This document shows positions 7,772-15,300 of a stretch of DNA of 26,336 nt, piece after piece. Numbering within the stretch: position 1 is the first letter of the stretch; each line of letters begins with the position of its first letter. The notes under the pieces are model-generated. The model was not told the DNA's origin. It did not search any database and saw nothing but the letters and a program-made list of their open reading frames with translations. The stretch covers positions 1-26,336 of the forward strand of contig JAEWVM010000159.1 of assembly GCA_023396615.1 (NCBI GenBank), read 5' to 3'. The stretch comes from Spirochaetota bacterium. Its GTDB lineage: Bacteria; Spirochaetota; UBA4802; JAFGJZ01. The position numbers and the translations under genes are program-made.

Positions 7772-7802
7772 ATTGGTCAAGCTCTCTGTGAGCTTGACCA
7801 AT
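7772..7802 (-). promoter_or_regulatory. 13-bp perfect hairpin in the tuf-rpsJ gap
   Basis: Arms 7772-7784 and 7790-7802 are exactly complementary (ATTGGTCAAGCTC on the plus strand) with a 5-base loop. The minus-strand continuation after the hairpin is TCTATGTAATG, with no T run, so it is not a normal intrinsic terminator. It lies 30 bases before the rpsJ GTG. It could be an S10-operon leader structure, an RNase III processing site, or a 5' stabiliser if the promoter at 7800-7828 is used. Confidence 0.75.
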
Positions 7803-7828
7803 ATCGTTTCATAAGCGTTATTAATCAA
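7800..7828 (-). promoter_or_regulatory. Candidate rpsJ (S10 block) promoter
   Basis: On the minus strand TTGATT (7828-7823) is followed after 17 bases by GATATT (7805-7800): 4 of 6 matches to each sigma-70 hexamer. Transcription would begin near A7795-A7794, inside the 5' arm of the 7772-7802 hairpin, leaving a 6-7 bp stem at the mRNA 5' end. The match is modest, so this is tentative. Confidence 0.35.
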
Positions 7829-7839
7829 CCTTTTTACTA

Positions 7840-9054
7840 TTAAGCGACGATTTTTGTTACAACACCGGCACCAACAGTTCTTCCGCCTTCTCTGATCGCG
7901 AAACGAAGAGTTTCTTCCATTGCAACCGGAGTGATAAGCTCGATAACCATTTTGATGTTATCGCCAGGCATAACCATTTCAACACCTTCAGGAAGCTGGA
8001 TGATACCAGTTACGTCAGTTGTTCTGAAATAGAACTGAGGACGATAGTTATTAAAGAATGGAGTATGTCTTCCGCCTTCTTCTTTAGAAAGAATATAGAC
8101 TTCACAATCAAATTTTGTATGAGGAGTTACAGAACCCGGTTTAGCAAGAACCTGACCTCTTTCAACATCTTCTTTTGCTACACCGCGAAGAAGACATCCA
8201 ACGTTATCACCAGCAAGACCTTCATCAAGAAGCTTTCTGAACATTTCAACGCCGGTAACAACCGCTTTCTTAGTTTCTTTGAAACCGATGATTTCGATTT
8301 CTTCGTTAACTTTAACCTTACCTCTTTCAACTCTTCCAGTTACAACAGTTCCACGGCCGGTGATAGAGAATACGTCCTCTACAGGCATAAGGAAAGGTTT
8401 GTCGATTGGTCTTTCAGGAGTTGGTACAAAAGTATCAAGAGCTTCGCCAAGAGCAAGAATTGCCTTAACCCACTCAGAATCTTTTTTTCCAGCTGCGATA
8501 TCTTCAAGAGCTCTAAGCGCAGAACCAGGAACGATTGGAGAATCAGCAGAGAAACCGTTTTTAACAAGAAGATCTTTAACTTCTTCTTTTACAAGTTCAA
8601 CAAGCTCTTCTCTGTCAGAAGCATCAAGCATATCTACTTTATTCAAGAAAACGATAACGTAAGGAACGTTTACCTGACGAGCAAGAAGAACGTGTTCCTT
8701 AGTCTGAGGCATAGGACCGTCAGTAGCAGCAACAACAAGAATTGCAGCATCCATCTGAGCAGCACCAGTGATCATGTTTTTTACATAGTCAGCGTGACCA
8801 GGACAGTCAACGTGAGCATAATGTCTAGCAGGAGTCTGATATTCCTGATGAGAAGTCGCAATAGTGATACCGCGCTCTCTTTCTTCCGGAGCATTATCGA
8901 TATTTTCGAATGCAACGGCTTTGTTAGATCCGCCGTAAACAGCGGCAAATACGTTAGTAATACTAGAAGTCAATGTAGTCTTGCCATGGTCAACGTGACC
9001 GATGGTTCCCACGTTTACGTGTGGTTTCGACCTGTCGAATTTTTCTTTAGCCAT
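7840..9054 (-). CDS. tuf: Elongation factor Tu
   Basis: 404 residues; carries aminoacyl-tRNA to the ribosomal A site as a GTPase. The G domain shows GHVDHGKT (19-26), the switch I RGITI (61-65), DCPGH (83-87, with the catalytic His87) and NKVD (138-141). Domains II and III follow, ending GGRTVGAGVVTKIVA. It is about 10 residues longer than the E. coli protein, with the extra residues near 143-149 and 184-194 (AAGKKDSEW). The Shine-Dalgarno is AGGAG. It sits between fusA and rpsJ as in most bacteria, but with a 167-base gap that carries its own promoter. Whether there is a second tuf copy cannot be told. Confidence 0.99.
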   Translation of the reverse strand: MAKEKFDRSKPHVNVGTIGHVDHGKTTLTSSITNVFAAVYGGSNKAVAFENIDNAPEERERGITIATSHQEYQTPARHYAHVDCPGHADYVKNMITGAAQMDAAILVVAATDGPMPQTKEHVLLARQVNVPYVIVFLNKVDMLDASDREELVELVKEEVKDLLVKNGFSADSPIVPGSALRALEDIAAGKKDSEWVKAILALGEALDTFVPTPERPIDKPFLMPVEDVFSITGRGTVVTGRVERGKVKVNEEIEIIGFKETKKAVVTGVEMFRKLLDEGLAGDNVGCLLRGVAKEDVERGQVLAKPGSVTPHTKFDCEVYILSKEEGGRHTPFFNNYRPQFYFRTTDVTGIIQLPEGVEMVMPGDNIKMVIELITPVAMEETLRFAIREGGRTVGAGVVTKIVA

Positions 9055-9111
9055 TTTATTTCTCCTATTTCCTTGTTTTTCTTATTCCGTTTTTAAGCAA
9101 ACAATAGACAG

Positions 9112-9128
9112 CCTTCGATGAACGAAGG
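9112..9128 (-). promoter_or_regulatory. 5'-terminal stem-loop of the tuf leader
   Basis: CCTTCG (9112-9117) and CGAAGG (9123-9128) form a perfect 6-bp GC-rich stem with a 5-base loop. The predicted transcription start from the promoter at 9136-9164 is A9129, one base before the stem, so the hairpin would cap the 5' end of the tuf mRNA. No T run follows. By analogy with ompA mRNA, an mRNA-stabilising role is inferred. Confidence 0.6.
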
Positions 9129-9135
9129 TGAATGA

Positions 9136-9164
9136 ATTAAAAAAATATACCCGTTTACTGTCAA
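9136..9164 (-). promoter_or_regulatory. tuf promoter, near-consensus sigma-70 type
   Basis: The minus strand reads TTGACA (9164-9159, 6 of 6), a 17-base spacer, then TTTAAT (9141-9136, 5 of 6). The predicted start is A9129, giving a leader of about 74 bases before the tuf ATG. This would make tuf independent of the str operon upstream, consistent with the very high demand for EF-Tu. Confidence 0.7.
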
Positions 9165-9165
9165 C

Positions 9166-9204
9166 CAATTAATCCAAAAAAAATTTCGATTAATTGAAAT
9201 TTTT
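9166..9204 (-). promoter_or_regulatory. Overlapping AT-rich hairpins after fusA, possible weak terminator
   Basis: Two alternative stems share sequence. Stem A pairs 9196-9204 with 9179-9187 (9 bp, AAAAATTTC type) and on the minus strand is followed by more T, giving a run of eight T, so it may be a weak fusA terminator. Stem B pairs 9188-9196 with 9166-9174 (9 bp, CAATTAATC and GATTAATTG). They cannot form together. Stem B ends two bases before the tuf -35 box, so it could instead be a dyad operator. The stems have only two G-C pairs each. Confidence 0.45.
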
Positions 9205-9221
9205 ATATATTTCCAAAAAAC

Positions 9222-11306
9222 CTAAAAAACGCGCCCCATTATTCTATTTACAATCATTTCAGCCTTGTTTTTCGGCACTATTTCGTAACGGGAAAACTGC
9301 ATCGTGTACGAAGCTCTTCCCTGGCTTATTGAACGGACACTCGTGGAATATCCGAACATTTCCGAAAGAGGTACATAGGCATCAACAACTTTAAGATGTC
9401 CGCGCATATCTATTGATTCAACGCGTCCTTTTCGTGTGCTGATATCATTTATAACATCACCGGTATATTCATCAGGAAGAACAACTTCAAGACGCATTAT
9501 CGGCTCAAGAAGGACAGGATTTGCCTTCTGACACGCTTCTTTTAAAGCCATATTGACGGCAATTCTGTATGAAAGCTCAGTCGACTCATTCTCAAAATAC
9601 TCTGCTCCGACAAGCTCTACAATAATATCATCCATTTTAAAACCGGCAAGAACTCCCGCCTGAGAAGCATCATTCACGCCTTCAGAAACAGCCTGCACAA
9701 GATTCGGTGCTAAAATTTGCGGCGGCAAAGTGTTTGTAAACGCAATACCTGCGCCGTTCGAATTAGGAATAACGCGAATCTTGACAAGAGCCTTGTTATT
9801 TTTTCCTGAAATTATATGTTCATACAATTTCTCAACAACGGCTTCAGATGAAATAGTTTCTTTATATGTTACCTGCGGTTTTCCGACATTTGCATTTACT
9901 GAAAACTCCCGAATTAACCGGTCGGCAATAATTTCAAGATGCAGTTCTCCCATTCCCGAAATCAGATTCTGCCCGGTATCAGGATCTTTTTTCACCTGAA
10001 ATGTCGGATCTTCTTCCATCAAACGGTCAAGAGACTGAAATAACTTATCCTGATCAGCTTTAGTCTTCGGCTCAATTGCAACAGATATTACAGGATCCGG
10101 AAAATCCATTTTTTCAAGGATTACCGGATTAGATTCCGCAGTTAATGTATCACCTGTTCTTGAAAATTTCATACCGACCAATGCAACGATATCTCCGGAA
10201 AAAGCTTCTTTTACCTCTTCCCTGTCATTTGCATGCATACGGATAATTTTCTGAATACGCTCTTTTTTCCCGGAATTGACACACAAGACACTGTCGCCGA
10301 CCTTTAATTCACCTGAATAAATTCTAATGAAAGAAAGTTTTCCGACATACGGATCTGAATGTATTTTGAAAAGAAGCGCGGACAATGGTTCTTTATCTTC
10401 CGGCTCACGAGTTATTATATTTTCAAGATTTTTCGGATCATGACCTTTAACAGCTCCGACATCCTTCGGAGAAGGAAGATAATCTATAACAGCATCCAAG
10501 AGAGGCTGAACACCTTTATTTTTAAGGGCAGTTCCGCAAAAAACAGGGAAAATCTTTGATGAGATCACCAATCCCCTGAGTGATTTTTTAACATCTTCAA
10601 CCGTTACATTTTCCGCCAGAACTTTTTCCATCAGTTCATCATCAAAGCCGGTCAGCAGATCAATCATTTCCTCGTGTCTGCGGCGGTATTCGTCCATATA
10701 CTCTGCAGGAATATCAGATTCAACGAGTTCTTCACCTTTATCGCCGGAGTTAACAATCATTTTGCCTGCAATAACGTCTATAGCTCCGGAAAAATTATCC
10801 TCCGCGCCGCAAGGAAACTGAACTACTACAGGAAGCGCATTCAGCTTTTTTATGATCATATGAACAGTGTTATTGAAATCAGCACCGATTCTGTCCATTT
10901 TATTCACAAAACAAAGACGCGGAATATGGTATTTATCAGCCTGGCGCCAAACCGTCTCGGATTGAGGTTCAACACCATGGACTGCGTCAAAAACAGCTAT
11001 CGCGGAATCAAGGACACGGAGAGACCGCTCAACTTCAACCGTAAAGTCAACGTGACCGGGAGTATCTATTAAATTAATTCGTGTATTTTTCCAGAAACAT
11101 GTTGTAGCAGCCGCAGTAATGGTAATTCCGCGTTCTTTCTCCTGAATCATCCAGTCCATCTCGGCACTGCCTTCATGAACTTCACCGATTTTATGAGTTT
11201 TACCTGTATAGAAAAGAATACGCTCAGAAAGTGTCGTCTTTCCGGCATCAATATGAGCCATTATTCCGATATTTCTTGTACGATGTAAAGGCAGATCCCT
11301 TCCCAT
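9222..11306 (-). CDS. fusA: Elongation factor G
   Basis: 694 residues, standard. EF-G is the GTPase that translocates tRNA and mRNA and, with RRF, splits ribosomes. G-domain motifs are AHIDAGKT (17-24), the switch I RGITITAAAT segment, DTPGHVDF and NKMDRIGADF. Later domains show GMGELHLEI (domain III) and YTGDVINDISTRKGRVESIDMRG (domain V). The Shine-Dalgarno is weak (GCGGGTG). The start is only 17 bases beyond the T run of an intrinsic terminator (11324-11349), so expression should depend on read-through, or on a promoter not visible in the gap. Confidence 0.99.
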   Translation of the reverse strand: MGRDLPLHRTRNIGIMAHIDAGKTTLSERILFYTGKTHKIGEVHEGSAEMDWMIQEKERGITITAAATTCFWKNTRINLIDTPGHVDFTVEVERSLRVLDSAIAVFDAVHGVEPQSETVWRQADKYHIPRLCFVNKMDRIGADFNNTVHMIIKKLNALPVVVQFPCGAEDNFSGAIDVIAGKMIVNSGDKGEELVESDIPAEYMDEYRRRHEEMIDLLTGFDDELMEKVLAENVTVEDVKKSLRGLVISSKIFPVFCGTALKNKGVQPLLDAVIDYLPSPKDVGAVKGHDPKNLENIITREPEDKEPLSALLFKIHSDPYVGKLSFIRIYSGELKVGDSVLCVNSGKKERIQKIIRMHANDREEVKEAFSGDIVALVGMKFSRTGDTLTAESNPVILEKMDFPDPVISVAIEPKTKADQDKLFQSLDRLMEEDPTFQVKKDPDTGQNLISGMGELHLEIIADRLIREFSVNANVGKPQVTYKETISSEAVVEKLYEHIISGKNNKALVKIRVIPNSNGAGIAFTNTLPPQILAPNLVQAVSEGVNDASQAGVLAGFKMDDIIVELVGAEYFENESTELSYRIAVNMALKEACQKANPVLLEPIMRLEVVLPDEYTGDVINDISTRKGRVESIDMRGHLKVVDAYVPLSEMFGYSTSVRSISQGRASYTMQFSRYEIVPKNKAEMIVNRIMGRVF

Positions 11307-11323
11307 TTTTCACCCGCTTCAAC

Positions 11324-11349
11324 AAAAAATGCCAGGCAGACACCTGGCA
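11324..11349 (-). terminator. Intrinsic terminator between rpsG and fusA
   Basis: On the minus strand a 7-bp perfect stem (arms 11343-11349 and 11330-11336, GC-rich TGCCAGG type, 6-base loop) is followed at once by six T (11329-11324). This is the classic Rho-independent form. It lies 23 bases after the rpsG stop and directly before fusA, so it may act as an attenuator within the str operon. Confidence 0.8.
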
Positions 11350-11372
11350 CTATATATTTAATCTAAGACAAA

Positions 11373-11843
11373 TCAGAATTTATAATGAGCAAAAGCTTTG
11401 TTTGCTTCAGCCATACGGTGAGTATCTTCTTTCTTTTTGATCGATGCGCCTGTATTGTTAAAGGCATCCATCAATTCACCTGCAAGCTTCTGACACATAG
11501 TTTTTTCGCTTCTTGCACGCGATGCTGTAATTATCCATCTGATAGCAAGTGCCTGTCTTCTTTCAGCTCTTATTTCGATAGGAACCTGATAAGTTGCTCC
11601 GCCGACACGTCTTGATTTAACTTCGACAAGCGGCTTAACATTTTCAAGAGCCTTTTCAAAAACTTCAACAGGAGTCTGTTCAGTTTTCTTCTGTATAAAT
11701 TCCATAGCATCGTAAAATGCTTTTTCTGCTATTCCTTTCTTTCCATCATACATCATTACATTGACAAATTTGGAAATCAACTGGCTGTTGAACTTAGGAT
11801 CAGGAAGTACTTCTCTTTTAACTGGTCTTCTTCTTCTTGGCAT
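11373..11843 (-). CDS. rpsG: 30S ribosomal protein S7
   Basis: 156 residues, standard. S7 nucleates the 30S head and lines the E-site mRNA exit; in E. coli it represses the str operon by binding the rpsL-rpsG gap. The start MPRRRRPVKREVLPDPKFNS is diagnostic, as are GGATYQVPIEIRAERRQALAIRW and the C-terminal KKEDTHRMAEANKAFAHYKF. The rpsL-rpsG gap is only 19 bases here, too short for the E. coli-type S7 site of about 100 bases. Confidence 0.98.
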   Translation of the reverse strand: MPRRRRPVKREVLPDPKFNSQLISKFVNVMMYDGKKGIAEKAFYDAMEFIQKKTEQTPVEVFEKALENVKPLVEVKSRRVGGATYQVPIEIRAERRQALAIRWIITASRARSEKTMCQKLAGELMDAFNNTGASIKKKEDTHRMAEANKAFAHYKF

Positions 11844-11862
11844 ATCTATCCTCTTTTATCGT

Positions 11863-12237
11863 TTACGCTTTAGGTCTCTTTGCGCCGTATTTAGAACGCG
11901 ATTTTTTACGGCCGTCAACACCGAGAGTATCAAGAGCTCCTCTCACTATATGATAACGCACACCCGGCAAATCCTTTACTCTTCCGCCTCTGACAAGAAC
12001 TGCAGAGTGCTCCTGAAGATTGTGACCAACACCCGGAATGTATGCTGTAACTTCGATACCGTTTGTAAGACGAACACGGGCAACTTTTCTAAGAGCCGAA
12101 TTCGGTTTTTTAGGAGTAACAGTCATTACACGTGTACAAACTCCTCTTTTCTGCGGACAAGACTTCAAAGCAGGGGATTTAGTTCCTCTGTTTTTTGACT
12201 CACGCCCTTTTCTTATCAACTGATTAATAGTAGGCAT
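11863..12237 (-). CDS. rpsL: 30S ribosomal protein S12
   Basis: 124 residues, standard. S12 guards decoding accuracy at the A site. Start MPTINQLIRKGR, then TPKKPNSALRK and GHNLQEHSAVLVRGGRVKDLPGVRYH. The residues at which streptomycin-resistance changes arise are wild type: Lys43 and Lys88, with Asp89, the residue methylthiolated by RimO where that enzyme exists. The gene follows rpoC after 125 bases, with a hairpin and a perfect -35 box in the gap, so it probably has its own promoter. Confidence 0.99.
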   Translation of the reverse strand: MPTINQLIRKGRESKNRGTKSPALKSCPQKRGVCTRVMTVTPKKPNSALRKVARVRLTNGIEVTAYIPGVGHNLQEHSAVLVRGGRVKDLPGVRYHIVRGALDTLGVDGRKKSRSKYGAKRPKA

Positions 12238-12310
12238 TTTTGCTCCTTAAACCTATATAAAAAGATAATTTCACCGTTAGTTTTTGCAATCTCACTTTAC
12301 GGCAGTTCTT

Positions 12311-12316
12311 TGTCAA
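12311..12316 (-). promoter_or_regulatory. Perfect -35 box, candidate rpsL promoter
   Basis: TTGACA lies on the minus strand at 12316-12311, just beyond the rpoC terminator-like hairpin and 74 bases before the rpsL ATG. The hexamer 17 bases further (GAGATT) matches the -10 consensus at only 3 of 6, so the promoter is uncertain. A second option is TTGCAA with TATCTT after 16 bases, nearer the gene. Confidence 0.4.
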
Positions 12317-12328
12317 TAAAATTAATCA

Positions 12329-12355
12329 AGTTCCGGGAAATTTATTCCCGGAACT
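12329..12355 (-). terminator. Hairpin after rpoC, probable terminator
   Basis: An 11-bp perfect stem (arms 12329-12339 and 12345-12355, AGTTCCGGGAA type) with the 5-base loop ATTTA starts 8 bases after the rpoC stop. The minus-strand tail is TGATTAATTTTATTG, T-rich but interrupted, so termination may be partial. It separates the rpoBC unit from the str genes. Confidence 0.65.
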
Positions 12356-12362
12356 GTATATT

Positions 12363-15300
12363 TTACTCTTCGTCTGAAATAGTTTCGTCTGCGAAATCCT
12401 CATCATCATCTTCTTCGTCTTCATCCGGAAGTTCATCCAGAGGAATCGGATCTTTCATCAAAGGAACCGGAACAGGCTGAGGCTGATTTTCGTCATCCAT
12501 GCGAGGATACTCATCCTCAGTTTCCATCATCTTAAGTTCTTCTTCTGTGAAATCCATATCTCCGGTTTCATGCTGATAAACATCACAATTTCTGTAATCC
12601 GGCATACCTGTTCCCGCAGGGATAAGATGACCGATAATTACGTTTTCTTTTAATCCGCGGAGATGATCGACCTTTCCTTTTATAGCCGCATCGGTAAGAA
12701 CGCGTGTTGTTTCCTGGAAAGATGCCGCAGAAATAAACGATTCTGTATTCAAAGCGGCTTTAGTAATACCCATAAGAACCGGCTCTGCACCGCAAGGCGA
12801 ACCGCCCTCATTTGTAACTCGTTCATTTTCATCTTTGAATTCAAACTTATCAGCAATCTGTTCAATTACAAATGATGTATCACCCGGTTCAGTAATTCTA
12901 ACTTTACGGAGCATCTGACGAACGATAATTTCAATATGTTTATCGTTAATTCCTACACCCTGAAGTCTGTAAACCGCCTGTACTTCATTAACAAGGAATT
13001 TCTGAAGTTCACGGATACCCATGATTTTAAGAATATCATGCGGATCAACCGGACCGTCATCAATTTTTTCACCCTTGCGGATTATATCCCCGTCCTGAAC
13101 ACGTAAGAATTTTGATGCCGGAATAGAATATTCTCTTTCCTCTTCATCGTTAACAACTTTAATCTTACGTTTATTCTTAACAGTGTCACCGATAACAACT
13201 TTTCCGTCAATTTCTGAAAGAGTGGTTTTATCTTTCGGTACTCTTGCTTCAAAAAGTTCGGCAACACGCGGAAGACCGCCCGTGATATCCTTGGTTTTTT
13301 CAGCTTCTTTAGGGATCTTTGAAAGAATAGATCCTGCTCTAACCTTCATCTTATCTTCAACAACAAGATGCGCACCCTTAGGAAGAAGATATGTAGTAGG
13401 TTCAGCATCAGGAGATGCGTAAACGTTTATGCGCGGCTGAAGCTTTTCAGTTTTATACTCTACTATAAATCTCTTTTTCTGATTGGTTACAGGGTCAAGC
13501 TCTTCAATCATACTCTTATTGAGTTCAACATCAACAAATTCTACAGTACCGTCAATTTCTGTTACGATAGGCTCGAGAAGAGGGTCAAATGCCGCAATAA
13601 CTGAATTTCTGTCATAGAATTTATCTATCTGACAAAGAATTTCTGTACCTACATTGATCGGCTTAAGATTGATGTCGCCAAGCACATAGAGTTTGTTTCC
13701 GTCAAGTTTAACAAAACCTGATGTTTTAGAAAGAACTGCTTCTTTATCTTTTGTAGCGATTTTTGAACCCGGATATATTTTATCGCCTTCTTTTGCTGTA
13801 ATCTTTTCTCCGTTATCAAGACTGTATTCGGCAACAACACGCTGAACCTCGAGATAACCTCTTCTTACGGATATTATTTTTTTATCATCAGTAAGAATAG
13901 TTCTGAAAGTCATGTTCTTAACAAATACAGGGTAACCGAAACGGATTTCACCTTCTTCTACCTTACCTGATGCGATACCTCCGATATGGAAAGTTCTCAT
14001 GGTAAGCTGAGTTCCCGGCTGACCGATTGACTGAGCGGCAATTGTTCCGACCGCTTCACCGATATTAACAGCCATAGAAGTACCGAGGTTCTGACCATAA
14101 CATTTTGCGCATGTTCCATGACGCGATTCGCAAGTCAATACCGAACGTATTTCAATAGTATCAATATGAAGTTCGTCAATTTTTTCTGCAAGATCCTTTG
14201 TTATAATCTGATCTGCGTTTGCAATAATCTCATTTGTTACCGGATGATACAAATCATAGAGAAGAGTTCTTCCGATTACACGTGAACCGAGAGTTTCAAC
14301 AACTTCATCACCTTCTTTGATCGCGGAGATGTCGATACCGACTGTAGTTCCGCAATCGTCTTCAGTTACAACAACATCCTGAGAAATATCTACAAGACGG
14401 CGTGTAAGATAACCGGCATCCGCAGTTTTAAGAGCGGTATCGGCAAGACCTTTTCTCGCACCGTTTGTTGAGATAAAGTACTCGAGAACGTTAAGACCTT
14501 CTTTAAAGTTTGAACGTATCGGAATATCGATGATATCACCGCTCGGTTTTGACATCAATCCGCGCATACCCGCAAGCTGTTTGATCTGCTGGCTGGATCC
14601 ACGGGCTCCGGACTGTGCCATGATATAAATATTGTTAAACCCTTCCTGGTCTTTCGCAATATTTTCCATCATTACTTTAGTAATCTGGTCGTTGACAGAA
14701 GTCCATTTGTTTACGACAAGGTTGAATCTTTCTTCATTTGTTCTCATACCGAAACGGTACTCTTCCTCAACCTTTTCAATTTCTTTATTGGCTTTTTCAA
14801 CCATTTCATATTTTTCTTTAGGAACGATAATATCAGAAACCGCAATTGTAGGTGCGAAATATGTACCGTATCTGTAACCGAGACTCTTGACATCATCAAG
14901 CATCTTAACAGTTACTGCTGATCCGAACTTGTCAAAAATATCCGCGATGATTTTAGAAATTTCTTTCTTTCCGCAGACATAGTTAACAAACTTATATCCT
15001 TCAGGCATAATCTGATTAAAAATCAGTCTGCCGCCTGTTGTTTCAAAAGGCTCGCCTTCAGCAGGATAAAATTTGATTTTATTTCTATAATCAAAAGTTC
15101 CTCTGTCAACTGCACGTTCGATATCATCAAGCGAGTCAAAATTTTTAATCGGGTCGCCCTCTTTATGAGGAAGCTGACTTGTAAGGTAATAAATACCAAG
15201 AATTATATCCTGTGAAGGAGTTACAACCGGTTCACCGTTTGCAGGCGATAGAAGATTGTTCGCAGAAAGCATCAAAGTCCAGCACTCAAGCTGAGCACGA

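Noticed and set aside
8065..9096. 343-codon open frame on the plus strand opposite tuf
   Set aside because: It mirrors the strongly biased tuf codons, has no recognisable domain and no promoter; antisense shadows of this length are common opposite highly expressed genes.
11863..12237. Possible streptomycin-resistance change in rpsL
   Set aside because: Lys43 and Lys88 are wild type.
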